Shown piece by piece: positions 9,490-17,977 of a DNA stretch of 64,000 nucleotides. Location: contig NZ_CP029192.1 in NCBI RefSeq assembly GCF_008642315.1, positions 3,782,001 to 3,846,000 of the forward strand. The letters are read 5' to 3'. This DNA is from Streptomyces venezuelae. Its GTDB lineage: Bacteria; Actinomycetota; Actinomycetes; Streptomycetales; Streptomycetaceae. The position numbers and the translations under genes are program-made. Each line of letters begins with the position of its first letter. Positions within the stretch are counted from its first letter, which is position 1. The notes under the pieces were generated by a model that was not told the DNA's origin, made no database searches, and worked only from the letters and a program-made list of their open reading frames with translations.

Positions 9490-10067
9490 GACTCCTCGCC
9501 CTTCGACTCGGCAGCGGCCTCGGCCTCGGCTGCGGCCAGTTTCTCCGCCGCCTGCGCCTTCTCCGCTGCCTTGCGGGCGGCGGCGAGTTCCTTCGGTTCC
9601 TCGGCGGCGGGGTCAAGGGCGGGCGGGGCCGGGACGGTCCACATCCACTCGCGGAGCTTGTCGCGCTCGTGGGTGAGTTCGTGGATGTCGGTCTCGGCGT
9701 ACTCGAACTCAGGCGACCAGAAGAGGGCGTCGAAGGGGCAGACCTCGATGCAGATGCCGCAGTACATGCAGAGGGCGAAGTCGATGGCGAAACGGTCGAG
9801 GACGTTGCGGCTGCGCTCGCGTCCGCCGGGGGCGGCGGGCGGGACCGTCTCCTTGTGGGAGTCGATGTAGATGCACCAGTCGGGGCATTCACGGGCGCAG
9901 AGCATGCAGACCGTGCAGTTCTCCTCGAAGAGGCCGATGACGCCGCGGGTGCGGGGCGGCAGTTCGGGCTGGTGCTCGGGGTACTGCTCGGTGACGGTCT
10001 TCTTCGTCATCGTGCGCAGGGTGACGGCGAGGCCCTTGGCGAGGCCCGAGCCTGGGATCGGGGGCAT
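9486..10067 (-). CDS. nuoI: NADH-quinone oxidoreductase subunit I, 2x[4Fe-4S] (short nuo operon)
   Basis: 193 residues. Two ferredoxin-type motifs are complete: C51-x2-C54-x2-C57-x3-C61 and C100-x2-C103-x2-C106-x3-C110, ligands for clusters N6a and N6b that pass electrons to NuoB. The C-terminus is an Ala/Glu/Lys-rich helical tail of about 45 residues. With no NADH-dehydrogenase genes (nuoEFG) in this operon, NuoI would be the natural entry point for electrons from a soluble donor such as ferredoxin; that is inference. The ATG at 10065-10067 overlaps the nuoH stop by one base. Confidence 0.93.
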   Translation of the reverse strand: MPPIPGSGLAKGLAVTLRTMTKKTVTEQYPEHQPELPPRTRGVIGLFEENCTVCMLCARECPDWCIYIDSHKETVPPAAPGGRERSRNVLDRFAIDFALCMYCGICIEVCPFDALFWSPEFEYAETDIHELTHERDKLREWMWTVPAPPALDPAAEEPKELAAARKAAEKAQAAEKLAAAEAEAAAESKGEES

Positions 10068-11035
10068 CAGTTGATCGCCACCTTCACGATTCCGGTGAGC
10101 GCGATCTGCGCGAGGGCGAGCGGGACGAGGAGGGTCCAGGAGAGCTTCTGGAGCTGGTCCTCGCGGAGACGGGGGTAGGACACGCGCAGCCAGATCACGA
10201 CGAAGGCGAGGACGGCCGTCTTCAGCAGGGTCCAGACCCAGCCGAGGCCGTCGGCGCCCCACGGTCCGTGCCAGCCGCCGAGGAAGAGGACGGTGGTGAG
10301 ACCGCACAGGACGACGATTCCGGCGTACTCGGCGAGGAGGAAGAGAGCGAAGCGCAGGCCCGTGTACTCGGTGTAGGCGCCGAAGATGATCTCGGAGTCG
10401 GCGACCGGCATGTCGAAGGGCGGGCGCTGGAGTTCGGCGAGGCCAGCGACGAAGAACACGAGCGCGCCGACGATCTGCCAGGGCAGCCACCACCACTCGA
10501 AGGCGTCGACGATGCCGGGCAGCGAGACCGTTCCTGAGGCCATCGCGACCGAGGCGGCGGCGAGCAGCATCGGGAGCTCGTACGCGAGGAGCTGGGCGGC
10601 GGTGCGGAGGCCGCCGAGGAGGGAGAACTTGTTGGCGCTGGCCCAGCCGGCCATGAGCGAGCCGAGTACGCCGACGCCCATCACCGCGAGCACGAAGAAG
10701 ATGCCCGCGTCGACGACCTCGCCGACCGCGCCCTCGTCGGGGCCGATCGGGATGGCGATCAGGACGAGGAGGTAGGGCAGCAGGGCGATCGCGGGCGCGA
10801 GCTGGAAGACGCGGCGGTCGGCCTCGGCCGGGACGACGTCTTCCTTCTGGGCGAACTTGACGCCGTCGGCCACGAGTTGCGCCCAGCCGTGGAAGCCGCC
10901 CGCGTGCATCGGGCCGAGGCGGCCCTGCATGTGGGCCATGACCTTGTGCTCGGTCTGGCCGATGACGAGGGGGAGGACCAGGAACACGACGAAGACGATG
11001 ACGAGGCGCAGGGCGACGTCGAGGGCGTCGTTCAC
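10067..11035 (-). CDS. nuoH: NADH-quinone oxidoreductase subunit H (short nuo operon)
   Basis: 322 residues with eight membrane helices. It has the NuoH signature regions: [20 protein letters not shown], then [14 protein letters not shown], and the acidic quinone-tunnel loop [18 protein letters not shown]. NuoH forms the entrance and floor of the quinone cavity and links the peripheral arm to the membrane arm. Retention of this loop argues that a quinone site is kept. The GTG at 11033-11035 overlaps the nuoC stop (GTGA). Confidence 0.93.
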   Translation of the reverse strand: MNDALDVALRLVIVFVVFLVLPLVIGQTEHKVMAHMQGRLGPMHAGGFHGWAQLVADGVKFAQKEDVVPAEADRRVFQLAPAIALLPYLLVLIAIPIGPDEGAVGEVVDAGIFFVLAVMGVGVLGSLMAGWASANKFSLLGGLRTAAQLLAYELPMLLAAASVAMASGTVSLPGIVDAFEWWWLPWQIVGALVFFVAGLAELQRPPFDMPVADSEIIFGAYTEYTGLRFALFLLAEYAGIVVLCGLTTVLFLGGWHGPWGADGLGWVWTLLKTAVLAFVVIWLRVSYPRLREDQLQKLSWTLLVPLALAQIALTGIVKVAIN

Positions 11036-12228
11036 TCGGTGCCTCCGGTGTTTCCGGCGTCTCCGGTGTCCCCGGATTCTCCGGATTCGTCGGATTCCCC
11101 GATGCGGGGGGTCTCAGGGTCTGTTGTGGGCTTCGGGGCTGGTTCCGGGGCTGGTTCCGGGGCCGGAGCCGGGGCTGGCTCCGGGGTTCCGTTCGGCTTC
11201 GGCTCCTGTTCGGGGCGTGGCTGGTCCGGGGCCTCGAACGCCGGGCGGGCGTGGTGCCACGGGGCGTCGGACTTCGTTTCCGGGGTCGCCTTCGGGGCGG
11301 GGGCCGCCGGAGCCGGGGTCGTCGGGGCCGGGGGCTCCGAGGGCGTCGGGTCCGGGGGTGCCGTTCGTTGGGATGCCGAGCCCTGGCTCGCGCTGCGCGT
11401 ACGGCGCGCGGGACGGGCCGGGGCCTCCGGCTGCGGGGCCGTGCCGGGCTGCGCGTCCGGGGTTGCCGCTGGTTGTGCGGATTGCGTCTGCGCTTCGGGC
11501 GGCGTCTGCGCTTCGGGCGGCGTCTGCGGCGCCTGGCTCGCCGAGCCCTGGCTGACCGAGCGGGTCCTGCGGGGTGGGCGCTCACCCGCACCCGCGCGAG
11601 CACCGGCACCCGCACCCGCCGCCGCCCGGCCCGCGCCACGGGCCGGGCGGGCCGGGGCCGCCGGGAGCTGGCCCTTCAGCGGGCCCCACTCGTTCGGGTC
11701 GGGGACGCCGGGGGGCAGCATCTGGCGGCGCTTGGGGCCGCCGTGCTCCGACTCGCCCGGCTCCTTGGCGCCCGGCCAGGCCTTGGCGACCCGGGCCGCG
11801 AGCACGAAGTCCTTGCGGAGGGGGTGGCCCTCGAAGCTCTCGGGCAGGAGCAGCGGGGTCAGTCCGGGGTGGCCCTCGAACGTCACGCCGAACATCTCGT
11901 GGGTCTCGCGCTCGTGCCAGGCGGCGCCCGCGTACACGTCGACCGCGGAGGCGAGCACCGGGGCGTCGTGGGCGACCGTCGTACGGACGAGGAGGCGGCG
12001 TACGGGAGAGAGCGCGACCACGTGGGCGGCGACGCGGAAGCCCGTGCCGGGTTCGTCGACCGCGCTCAGCCAGTCGAAGTAGGTGCAGGCGAGCGTGGTG
12101 CGGGCGGTGTTGAGGGCCGTGATCCAGGAGGCGGCGGGGACGTCGACCGTCAGGACGTCGTACGACTCCTCGGCCGTGGCCTCCGCACCGAAGAGCTCCT
12201 CGACGGGGCTCGGCAGCCAGCCGGTCAT
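11032..12228 (-). CDS. nuoC: NADH-quinone oxidoreductase subunit C with long disordered C-terminal extension (short nuo operon)
   Basis: 398 residues, roughly twice the usual NuoC. Residues 1-190 are a NuoC (30-kDa) domain with [20 protein letters not shown] and [10 protein letters not shown]. Residues 190-398 are a low-complexity tail rich in Pro, Ala, Ser, Thr and Glu with internal repeats: RRTRS-x-SQGSASQ occurs twice, PPEAQT twice in tandem, and EPAP units near the end. The tail should be intrinsically disordered. NuoC normally packs on NuoD, which this operon lacks, so it may borrow NuoD from the full operon or bind something else. The ATG at 12226-12228 overlaps the nuoB stop (ATGA). 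Confidence 0.88.
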   Translation of the reverse strand: MTGWLPSPVEELFGAEATAEESYDVLTVDVPAASWITALNTARTTLACTYFDWLSAVDEPGTGFRVAAHVVALSPVRRLLVRTTVAHDAPVLASAVDVYAGAAWHERETHEMFGVTFEGHPGLTPLLLPESFEGHPLRKDFVLAARVAKAWPGAKEPGESEHGGPKRRQMLPPGVPDPNEWGPLKGQLPAAPARPARGAGRAAAGAGAGARAGAGERPPRRTRSVSQGSASQAPQTPPEAQTPPEAQTQSAQPAATPDAQPGTAPQPEAPARPARRTRSASQGSASQRTAPPDPTPSEPPAPTTPAPAAPAPKATPETKSDAPWHHARPAFEAPDQPRPEQEPKPNGTPEPAPAPAPEPAPEPAPKPTTDPETPRIGESDESGESGDTGDAGNTGGTE

Positions 12229-12854
12229 GCCGTGCCCTCCCCCGGCGCGGGCGGCCGCACGAGGCCGCTCTGCAGCGCGGCCGCCGAGGGGCGGGCGCCG
12301 GAACCGTTCCCGTACCGCTCCCCCAGCGACTCCTGCGCGATCTTCTCCTGAAGCTTGAGGATGCCCTGGAGCAGCGCTTCGGGGCGGGGCGGGCACCCGG
12401 GGACGTACACGTCGACCGGGATGATCTGGTCGACGCCCTTGGTCACGGAGTACGAGTCCCAGTAGGGGCCGCCGCAGTTGGAGCAGGCGCCGAAGGAGAT
12501 GACGTACTTCGGCTCGGGCATCTGCTCGTAGAGGCGCTTCACGGCGGGCGCCATCTTGTCCGTGACCGTGCCGGACACGACCATCAGGTCGGCCTGGCGC
12601 GGCCCGGGCGCGAAGGGGATGACGCCGAGCCGGATGAAGTCGTGCCGCGCCATGGACGCGGCGATGAACTCGATGGCGCAGCAGGCGAGGCCGAAGTTGA
12701 AGACCCAGAGGGAGTACCGGCGGCCCCAGTTGAGGACCACCTTCATCGGCTCGGGGGCGAGCCGGGCGAGCGCGCCCAGCCTCTTCGGCTCGGGGAGGAG
12801 TACGGGCTTGGACGCAGGCTGCGGCACGGGCTGCCCGTCGGTGTCCGGGGTCAC
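12225..12854 (-). CDS. nuoB: NADH-quinone oxidoreductase subunit B, cluster N2 (short nuo operon)
   Basis: 209 residues from the GTG at 12852-12854, which overlaps the nuoA stop; a GTG six bases upstream is possible. All four N2 [4Fe-4S] ligand positions are present: C58 and C59 (LACCAIEF), C124 (FGACSNCGG) and C154 (PGCPPRPE). An additional C127 sits in the SNCGG loop, where the other NuoB has SSGG. N2 donates electrons to quinone at the NuoB-NuoD interface, and NuoD is not encoded in this operon. A Pro-rich N-terminal 30 residues precede the fold. Confidence 0.93.
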   Translation of the reverse strand: MTPDTDGQPVPQPASKPVLLPEPKRLGALARLAPEPMKVVLNWGRRYSLWVFNFGLACCAIEFIAASMARHDFIRLGVIPFAPGPRQADLMVVSGTVTDKMAPAVKRLYEQMPEPKYVISFGACSNCGGPYWDSYSVTKGVDQIIPVDVYVPGCPPRPEALLQGILKLQEKIAQESLGERYGNGSGARPSAAALQSGLVRPPAPGEGTA

Positions 12855-13240
12855 GTCCACGTCAGGACGCCCTTCTTGTATGCGTACAGCAGGCCCACGG
12901 CGAGGAAGCCGAGGAAGATGAACATCTCCACGAGCGTCGTCGCGCCGTAGCCGGGCGCGGCGAAGATCGTCGCCCAGGGGAAGAGGAAGATCGAGTCGAC
13001 GGCGAAGATCACGTAGAGGAACGCGTAGACGTAGTAGCGGACCTGGGTGTGGGCCCAGCCCTCGCCGACGGGGTCGACGCCGCACTCGTACGTCAGGAGC
13101 TTCTCCGGGGTGGGCACCACCGGCCGCAGCAGCCGCCCCGCGCCGAAGGCCACTGCGACGAACAGCACGCCGACGACGGCGAGCAGTCCGACGACGGAGT
13201 ACGACTGGTAGTAGCTCGCCGCGACGTTCGTCACAGGCAC
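12851..13240 (-). CDS. nuoA: NADH-quinone oxidoreductase subunit A (short nuo operon)
   Basis: 129 residues with three membrane helices. The hallmark loop is [20 protein letters not shown], followed by [15 protein letters not shown]. The Cys in the YECG loop is near the quinone cavity in complex I. It is the first gene of the ten-gene operon nuoABCHIJKLMN. The GTG at 13238-13240 is used; a second GTG two codons on is possible. It is divergent from the histidine-kinase genes, with 265 bases between the starts. Confidence 0.93.
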   Translation of the reverse strand: MPVTNVAASYYQSYSVVGLLAVVGVLFVAVAFGAGRLLRPVVPTPEKLLTYECGVDPVGEGWAHTQVRYYVYAFLYVIFAVDSIFLFPWATIFAAPGYGATTLVEMFIFLGFLAVGLLYAYKKGVLTWT

Positions 13241-13505
13241 GTCAGCCCCTCACTCCCTGAACTCCTTGACCTTCCTGGCCCTTTTCGACGATCTGTACGC
13301 ACGGGAGTCTAGGGCCTGCTAAAGGTTCGGTAAGCAGATGCGTCACGCATCGGTCACCCCGGGGTGGATCATCCACCGGAGGGGCATCCACCGGGGCGGG
13401 GTTGTTCACCGGGGTGGGGTTGTTCGGCGAGGTGGGGTTATCCCCCGGCTGTCCGGGCGGCCGCCCTCATGGCGCCGCGGCGGCGGGCCGGGCACCCTAG
13501 CGCGT
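13241..13505. promoter_or_regulatory. Divergent intergenic region nuoA (short operon) / histidine kinase, with 17-18-bp imperfect tandem repeats
   Basis: It must hold the promoters of the short nuo operon (minus) and of the kinase operon (plus). From 13369 to 13437 there are four imperfect direct units of 16-18 bp with the core (A/T)TCCACCGGGG-N-GGGG: 13369-13384, 13385-13401, 13402-13419 and 13420-13437. No clear -10/-35 pair could be assigned. Confidence 0.5.
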
Positions 13506-14699
13506 ATGACCGCACGCACCACGCCTCTGCACGACGACCGGCCACCGCCCGCGCGCTTCGCGTACGACAGGCACACCTGGAAGGAGATCGCCCACCTCCT
13601 GGTGAACCTGCCGATGGGGATCGTCGGGTTCGTCTACACGGTGGCCGTGCTGTCCGTCGGCACCGCCCTGACCGTGACCGTGGTCGGTCTGCCGCTGCTC
13701 GCGATGGGGCTGCTCGGCGCGCGCCTCCTGGGCAGGGCCGAGCGGGCGCGGGCCAGGAAACTGCTGGGCCTGCAGGTGGACGAGCCGAGCCCGATGCCGG
13801 GGCAGCGGGGGCAGAGTTACCTCGGGCGGCTGTGGTCGAACCTGAAGGACCCGGTGGGCTGGCGCACCATGCTGTACGGGTTCATCCGGCTGCCCTGGGG
13901 CGTGCTGACCTTCACCGTCGTCGCCGTCGGACTCTTCGTGCTCTGGCCGGTGCTGCCCTTCATCGTGCGCGGGCTCACCAACGCGGACCGGGCGATGGTA
14001 CGCGGACTGCTCTCCCCCTCCGACGAGTTGGAGCGGCGGATCGCCGAACTGGAGTCCGACCGGGGCGTGGTCGTGGACACCGCGGCCGCCGACCTGCGCC
14101 GCATCGAGCGCGATCTGCACGACGGCGCGCAGGCCCGCCTCGTCGCCCTCGCCATGGGACTCGGCCTCGCCAAGGAGAAGCTCCTGGAGGACCCCGACGC
14201 CGCGGCCTCCATGGTCGACGAGGCGCACGGCGAGGTGAAGCTGGCCCTGCAGGAACTGCGCGACCTGGCCCGCGGCATCCACCCCGCCGTCCTCACCGAC
14301 CGCGGCCTGAACGCCGCGCTCTCCTCGGTCGCGTCGCGCTGCACGGTGCCGGTCAAGGTGACCGCCGACCTTCCGGCACGCCCGGCGGCGGCCATCGAGG
14401 GCATCGCGTACTTCACGGTCTCCGAGCTGCTGCAGAACATCAGCAAGCACAGCGGGGCGAGGAGCGCGAGCGTCGACGTCTGGCGGGCGGACGAGCGGCT
14501 GCTCATCCAGGTCTGGGACGACGGACGGGGTGGGGCGCGGCTCGACGGCGGTACGGGCATGGCGGGGCTTGCCGACCGGCTCGGCGCGGTGGACGGGCTC
14601 TTCGTTATCGAGTCGCCCGAGGGCGGCCCCACGACGATCACGGCGGAGCTGCCGTGGCGCGACCGCGCGACGGACGCGGCGCCCGGCCTGCGCAAGTAG
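13506..14699 (+). CDS. Membrane sensor histidine kinase 1 (NarX/DesK-like HisKA_3 type)
   Basis: 397 residues. Four hydrophobic segments at about 30-75 and 120-155 form a small membrane sensor domain of the type common in actinobacterial kinases. A linker helix leads to the HisKA_3 dimerisation domain with phosphoacceptor H205 in RIERDLHDGAQARL. The ATPase has the N-box-like LLQNISKHSG and the G-box VWDDGRGG, then GMAGLADRL. It would phosphorylate a NarL-type regulator, most likely the one at 16780. The ATG at 13506 is chosen because the upstream open frame is repeat-derived. Its catalytic half is almost identical to that of kinase 2. The signal sensed is unknown; divergence from the nuo operon suggests a redox or respiratory cue. 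Confidence 0.9.
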   Translation: MTARTTPLHDDRPPPARFAYDRHTWKEIAHLLVNLPMGIVGFVYTVAVLSVGTALTVTVVGLPLLAMGLLGARLLGRAERARARKLLGLQVDEPSPMPGQRGQSYLGRLWSNLKDPVGWRTMLYGFIRLPWGVLTFTVVAVGLFVLWPVLPFIVRGLTNADRAMVRGLLSPSDELERRIAELESDRGVVVDTAAADLRRIERDLHDGAQARLVALAMGLGLAKEKLLEDPDAAASMVDEAHGEVKLALQELRDLARGIHPAVLTDRGLNAALSSVASRCTVPVKVTADLPARPAAAIEGIAYFTVSELLQNISKHSGARSASVDVWRADERLLIQVWDDGRGGARLDGGTGMAGLADRLGAVDGLFVIESPEGGPTTITAELPWRDRATDAAPGLRK

Positions 14700-15038
14700 C
14701 GGGAGCCGGCCTCGGCGTCGCGGGGTGCGGAGGCGTCGCGGGGCCCGGGGGTCTCGGAGGTCCCGCAGGTCTGGGAGGCCCTGGAGGTCTCGGAGCTCCC
14801 ACAGGTCTCCGCGGTCCCGCGCAGCCCGAAGGTAGGGAAAACCCCCGGTTCGAGACGCCGACCGGCTCCATGGCCCGGGACCGCCGCAGCGACGAGGCTG
14901 TAACCACGGCGGCCGGGCGGCCGCACATATGCAGGCTCGGACATACACAGCCTCGGCTGTACACAGGCTCGGGCTATACACAAGCTCAGCTATACGCAGA
15001 CAGATATACGCAGACAGACCCAGAAACGGACGGCAGCG
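14700..15038 (+). promoter_or_regulatory. Leader between the two kinase genes, with degenerate GC-rich repeats
   Basis: Bases about 14740-14820 are a degenerate array of GGAGGTCTCGG / CCCGCAGGTCT-like units. Bases 14927-15020 hold a separate ordered array of six TACACAGGCTCGG-like units, listed on its own. A gap of 339 bases between same-strand genes with such repeats suggests that kinase 2 has its own promoter. Confidence 0.45.
14927..15020 (+). repeat. Six-unit direct-repeat array upstream of histidine kinase 2
   Basis: Consecutive units begin at 14927, 14943, 14960, 14977, 14993 and 15007 (16, 17, 17, 16, 14 and 14 bp). The best-conserved units read ATACACAGCCTCGGCTG, TACACAGGCTCGGGCTA and TACACAAGCTCAGCTA. 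The last two are shortened to TACGCAGACAGA-type units. The array ends 18 bases before the ATG at 15039. The AT-richer TATAC junctions stand out against the GC-rich surroundings and could be promoter or regulator sites. Confidence 0.7.
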
Positions 15039-16403
15039 ATGGCCACGGACTACGGACAGGGGTACACGCACATGGACCGGCCGGACTTCCGGGGAACCGA
15101 CGTCGAGGAGCGGCGCCGCCACCGGCTGCCCGCCGGACTGCGCGCCCCCGTCGAGGCCCGCACCTGGCGGGAGTTCGGCTACACCATGCTGAGCCTGCCG
15201 ATCGGCATCACGTCCTTCGTCTTCGCCATCACGATGCTCTCGCTCGGCGTGGGCCTGCTGATCACCTTCATCGGCATCCCGGTGCTCGCGGCCGGTCTCG
15301 CCGGCTGCCGCGGCATCGGGGCCCTGGAGCGGACGCGGGCGCGCGGCCTGCTCGGCCTCGAGGTCGCGTCGCCGGAGCCGCTGCGCCCCAAGGGCGGCGG
15401 TCCGATGGCGCTCATGGGCGCGGTCCTCAAGAGCGGCGCGTCCTGGCGGCACGTCCTCTACTCGCTGCTGATGCTGCCGTGGTCGGTCTTCTCGTTCTCG
15501 GTGGCGATCGTCTTCTGGGCGTACGGCTGGCTGATGCTGACGTACCCGCTGTGGTTCTGGCTCTTCCCGATGTACGGAGGACAGGACGGCATCCAGCTGT
15601 ACGGCGGGGACGACGGGCACCGCATCTACCTGGACAACCCCTTCGAGATCGGCATCACGGCCGCGACGGGCCTCCTTGTCACGCTGGCCACCCCGTGGAT
15701 CCTGCGGGCCCTGACGACCGTGGACCGCGTGCTGGTGTACGGGCTGCTCGGCCCCTCGCGGCTCGCGACCCGCGTCGTCGAGCTGGAGTCGGACCGCGGC
15801 GTGGTCGTGGACACGGCCGCCGCCGACCTGCGGCGCATCGAGCGCGATCTGCACGACGGCGCGCAGGCCCGCCTCGTCGCCCTCGCCATGGATCTCGGCC
15901 TGGCCAAGGAGAAGCTGGCGGAGGACCCGGAAGCGGCGGCGCGCATGGTGGACGAGGCGCACGGCGAGGTGAAGGTGGCACTCCAGGAGCTGCGCGATCT
16001 GGCCCGCGGCATCCACCCCGCCGTCCTCACCGACCGCGGCCTGGACGCGGCGCTGTCCTCGCTGGCGGCCCGCTGCACGGTGCCGGTCCACGTGGAGGTG
16101 GACCTGACAAGCCGCCCCGCGGCGGCCATCGAGGGCATCGCGTACTTCACGGTCTCCGAGCTGCTGCAGAACATCAGCAAGCACAGCCGCGCCAAGGCCG
16201 CGGGCGTCGACGTCTGGCGGGCCGAGAACCGGCTGATGCTCCAGGTGACCGACAACGGGACGGGCGGCGCCGACGTCTCGGCGGGCTCGGGCCTCGCGGG
16301 GCTCGCGGAGCGGCTCGACGCGGTCGACGGGATCCTGGTGGTCGACTCGCCGATGGGCGGACCGACGACGGTCACGGCGGAACTGCCGTGGCGCCAGGCG
16401 TAG
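15039..16403 (+). CDS. Membrane sensor histidine kinase 2 (paralogue of kinase 1)
   Basis: 454 residues. The sensor part has two pairs of membrane segments (about 50-90 and 140-220) separated by loops and a hydrophilic stretch (MYGGQDGIQLYGGDDGHRIY) that kinase 1 lacks. The catalytic half repeats that of kinase 1, with phosphoacceptor H272 in RIERDLHDGAQARL, LLQNISKHSR, and VTDNGTGG as ATP-binding motif. The two catalytic regions share nucleotide runs of 58 and 69 identical bases. The ATG at 15039 has a weak ribosome site; an in-frame ATG at 15072 (MDRPDF) preceded by AGGGG is a good alternative. It probably shares the response regulator at 16780 with kinase 1. Confidence 0.88.
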   Translation: MATDYGQGYTHMDRPDFRGTDVEERRRHRLPAGLRAPVEARTWREFGYTMLSLPIGITSFVFAITMLSLGVGLLITFIGIPVLAAGLAGCRGIGALERTRARGLLGLEVASPEPLRPKGGGPMALMGAVLKSGASWRHVLYSLLMLPWSVFSFSVAIVFWAYGWLMLTYPLWFWLFPMYGGQDGIQLYGGDDGHRIYLDNPFEIGITAATGLLVTLATPWILRALTTVDRVLVYGLLGPSRLATRVVELESDRGVVVDTAAADLRRIERDLHDGAQARLVALAMDLGLAKEKLAEDPEAAARMVDEAHGEVKVALQELRDLARGIHPAVLTDRGLDAALSSLAARCTVPVHVEVDLTSRPAAAIEGIAYFTVSELLQNISKHSRAKAAGVDVWRAENRLMLQVTDNGTGGADVSAGSGLAGLAERLDAVDGILVVDSPMGGPTTVTAELPWRQA

Positions 16404-16779
16404 GGCCGGCCCCTGGCCCTGAGCGAAATCGCGCGGGCCCCGACCGGGGCCTGAGCGAAACCACGCCTCCCCCGACCGGGGCCTGAGCTGAGCCCTGCCC
16501 CGGCCCTGGGCCTGGCCCCCCGTGACCCCACACCCACCGATGCCCCCCCGAGCGCGACCAAGGACGCCCCGCAGCGACCGGTCCGGCGAGCGAGCCCGTG
16601 GGTCCGGGCGGATCGCGCGATACTGAGGTGCCAAGTGTTCGGCGCCGAACGGTCGGCGCCACGTGTCCGGCCGGCACCACCGCCGTCGCGCCGGACGCGG
16701 ACCAGACAAGCGCGCCGGGGGGCCAAAAGTGCCCGGGGGGCGAGAAAAAGTGCCGGGGGGCCAAAAAGTGGAGGACAAA
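16404..16779 (+). promoter_or_regulatory. Intergenic region before the response regulator, with two direct-repeat sets
   Basis: The first set is two 32-bp units (16419-16450 and 16451-16482) sharing CTGAGCGAAA and CCGACCGGGGC; each contains a short CCCCGACCGGGG hairpin and could act as a weak terminator after kinase 2. The second set is three 18-21-bp units at 16713-16731, 16732-16752 and 16753-16770 with the core CCGGGGGGCCAAAAAGTG, ending next to the regulator's ribosome site. No gene is seen here. Confidence 0.5.
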
Positions 16780-17439
16780 GTGCGGGTGGTCATCGCCGAG
16801 GATTCAGTGCTGCTCAGGGAGGGCCTGACCCGGTTGCTGACCGACCGCGGGCACGACGTGGTCGCCGGTGTGGGAGACGCCGACGCCCTGATCAAGACGA
16901 TCACCGATCTCGCCGCGCAGGACACCCTGCCCGACGTGGTCGTCGCCGACGTCCGGATGCCGCCGACCCACACCGACGAGGGCGTTCGTGCCGCCGTGTA
17001 CCTGCGTCACCAGCACCCCGGTCTCGGGGTCCTGGTCCTTTCGCAGTACGTCGAGGAGCAGTACGCCACCGAACTGCTCGCCGGGTCGAGCCGCGGCGTG
17101 GGCTATCTGCTCAAGGACCGGGTCGCCGAGGTGCGGGAGTTCGTCGACGCCGTGGTGCGCGTGGCGGACGGCGGCACGGCGCTCGATCCGGAGGTCGTGG
17201 CCCAGCTCCTCGGCCGCAGCCGCAAGCAAGATGTGCTCACGGGGCTTACTCCGCGCGAACGCGAGGTACTCGGCCTCATGGCCGAAGGAAGGACCAACTC
17301 GGCGATCGCCCGGCAGCTCGTGGTGAGCGACGGCGCCGTCGAGAAGCACGTGAGCAACATCTTCCTGAAGCTCGGCCTGTCGCCGAGTGACGGGGATCAC
17401 CGCCGCGTGCTTGCGGTCCTCACCTATCTCAACTCATGA
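16780..17439 (+). CDS. NarL/FixJ-family response regulator
   Basis: 219 residues. The receiver domain has the acidic pair in VIAEDSVLL, phosphoacceptor D57 (VVADVRMPP), switch S88 and conserved K112 (YLLKDRV). The LuxR-type HTH spans about 154-205 with LTPREREVLGLMAEGRTNSA and SDGAVEKHVSNIFLKLGL. The GTG at 16780 is chosen because GGAGG lies five bases upstream; a GTG fifteen bases earlier is inside the repeat leader. It is the third gene of the kinase cluster and the presumed partner of one or both kinases. Targets could include its own repeats or the divergent nuo operon; this is inference. Confidence 0.93.
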   Translation: MRVVIAEDSVLLREGLTRLLTDRGHDVVAGVGDADALIKTITDLAAQDTLPDVVVADVRMPPTHTDEGVRAAVYLRHQHPGLGVLVLSQYVEEQYATELLAGSSRGVGYLLKDRVAEVREFVDAVVRVADGGTALDPEVVAQLLGRSRKQDVLTGLTPREREVLGLMAEGRTNSAIARQLVVSDGAVEKHVSNIFLKLGLSPSDGDHRRVLAVLTYLNS

Positions 17440-17977
17440 ATAACTGACACTCTGTCAAATGCGCGGGAACCAGCGGAATCCGTCGGTCCGGGGCTGTGGC
17501 CACAGCCCCGGTCGGGCACCGCTGGAGCCCGGGTCGGGTGCCGTCGGACCCCCTGTCAGGGCCATCAGGGAGCCCCGCCGGACACGCCCGGGACCCTCGG
17601 CGCATCGCCTGGAGCACGGCGCGACCAACGGCATCAGGAGTGCCGTCGGCGACGGAACGAGGAACGGGATCAGGAGCGGGATCAGCAGAAGCCACGGAGA
17701 GTGACTGATCGTCGCAGGTGGCCGGAGACGGTCGGATTCGGCCGGAAGCAGGTCCCGGGGAAGCAAGTCCTAGAACCAAAGGATGAGCGGGGAGCGTCAT
17801 CCATGAAGGACCAGGGGGCGAGGCAAACCATGGCAAACCAGCGCAACGCGGTGTCTCAGAAGTGCATCCACCATGCGAACAACCCCAGGAAGGCGACCCT
17901 TACAGACGTAGGGTGGACCTTGGGAGCGCCGGTCGTCCCGGCGATCCGCTCAGTCGCCTCGAGGGAGGTCCAGTTCA
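17440..17977 (+). promoter_or_regulatory. Intergenic region between response regulator and korA
   Basis: It contains a terminator-like perfect palindrome (17488-17511), a TGACA-CTC-TGTCA inverted repeat immediately after the regulator stop (17445-17457), and the korA ribosome site GGGAGGT at 17963-17969. A CTTACAGACGTAGGGTGG stretch near 17900 resembles a promoter -10 region (TAGGGT). A 98-codon open frame here overlaps korA out of frame and lacks a ribosome site, so I do not call it a gene. Confidence 0.45.
17488..17511 (+). terminator. 24-bp perfect palindrome, probable terminator of the kinase/regulator operon
   Basis: CCGGGGCTGTGG and its exact reverse complement abut each other. Folded as RNA it gives a 10-bp stem with a four-base loop 49 bases after the regulator stop. 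There is no U-tract. Confidence 0.6.

Noticed and set aside
14740..14820. Degenerate GGAGGTCTCGG repeats considered as a regulatory array
   Set aside because: Too degenerate to define a unit; probably GC-rich low-complexity DNA.
13497..16973. 1158-codon minus-strand open frame opposite the histidine kinases
   Set aside because: Antisense shadow; the plus strand encodes two clear kinases with catalytic motifs.
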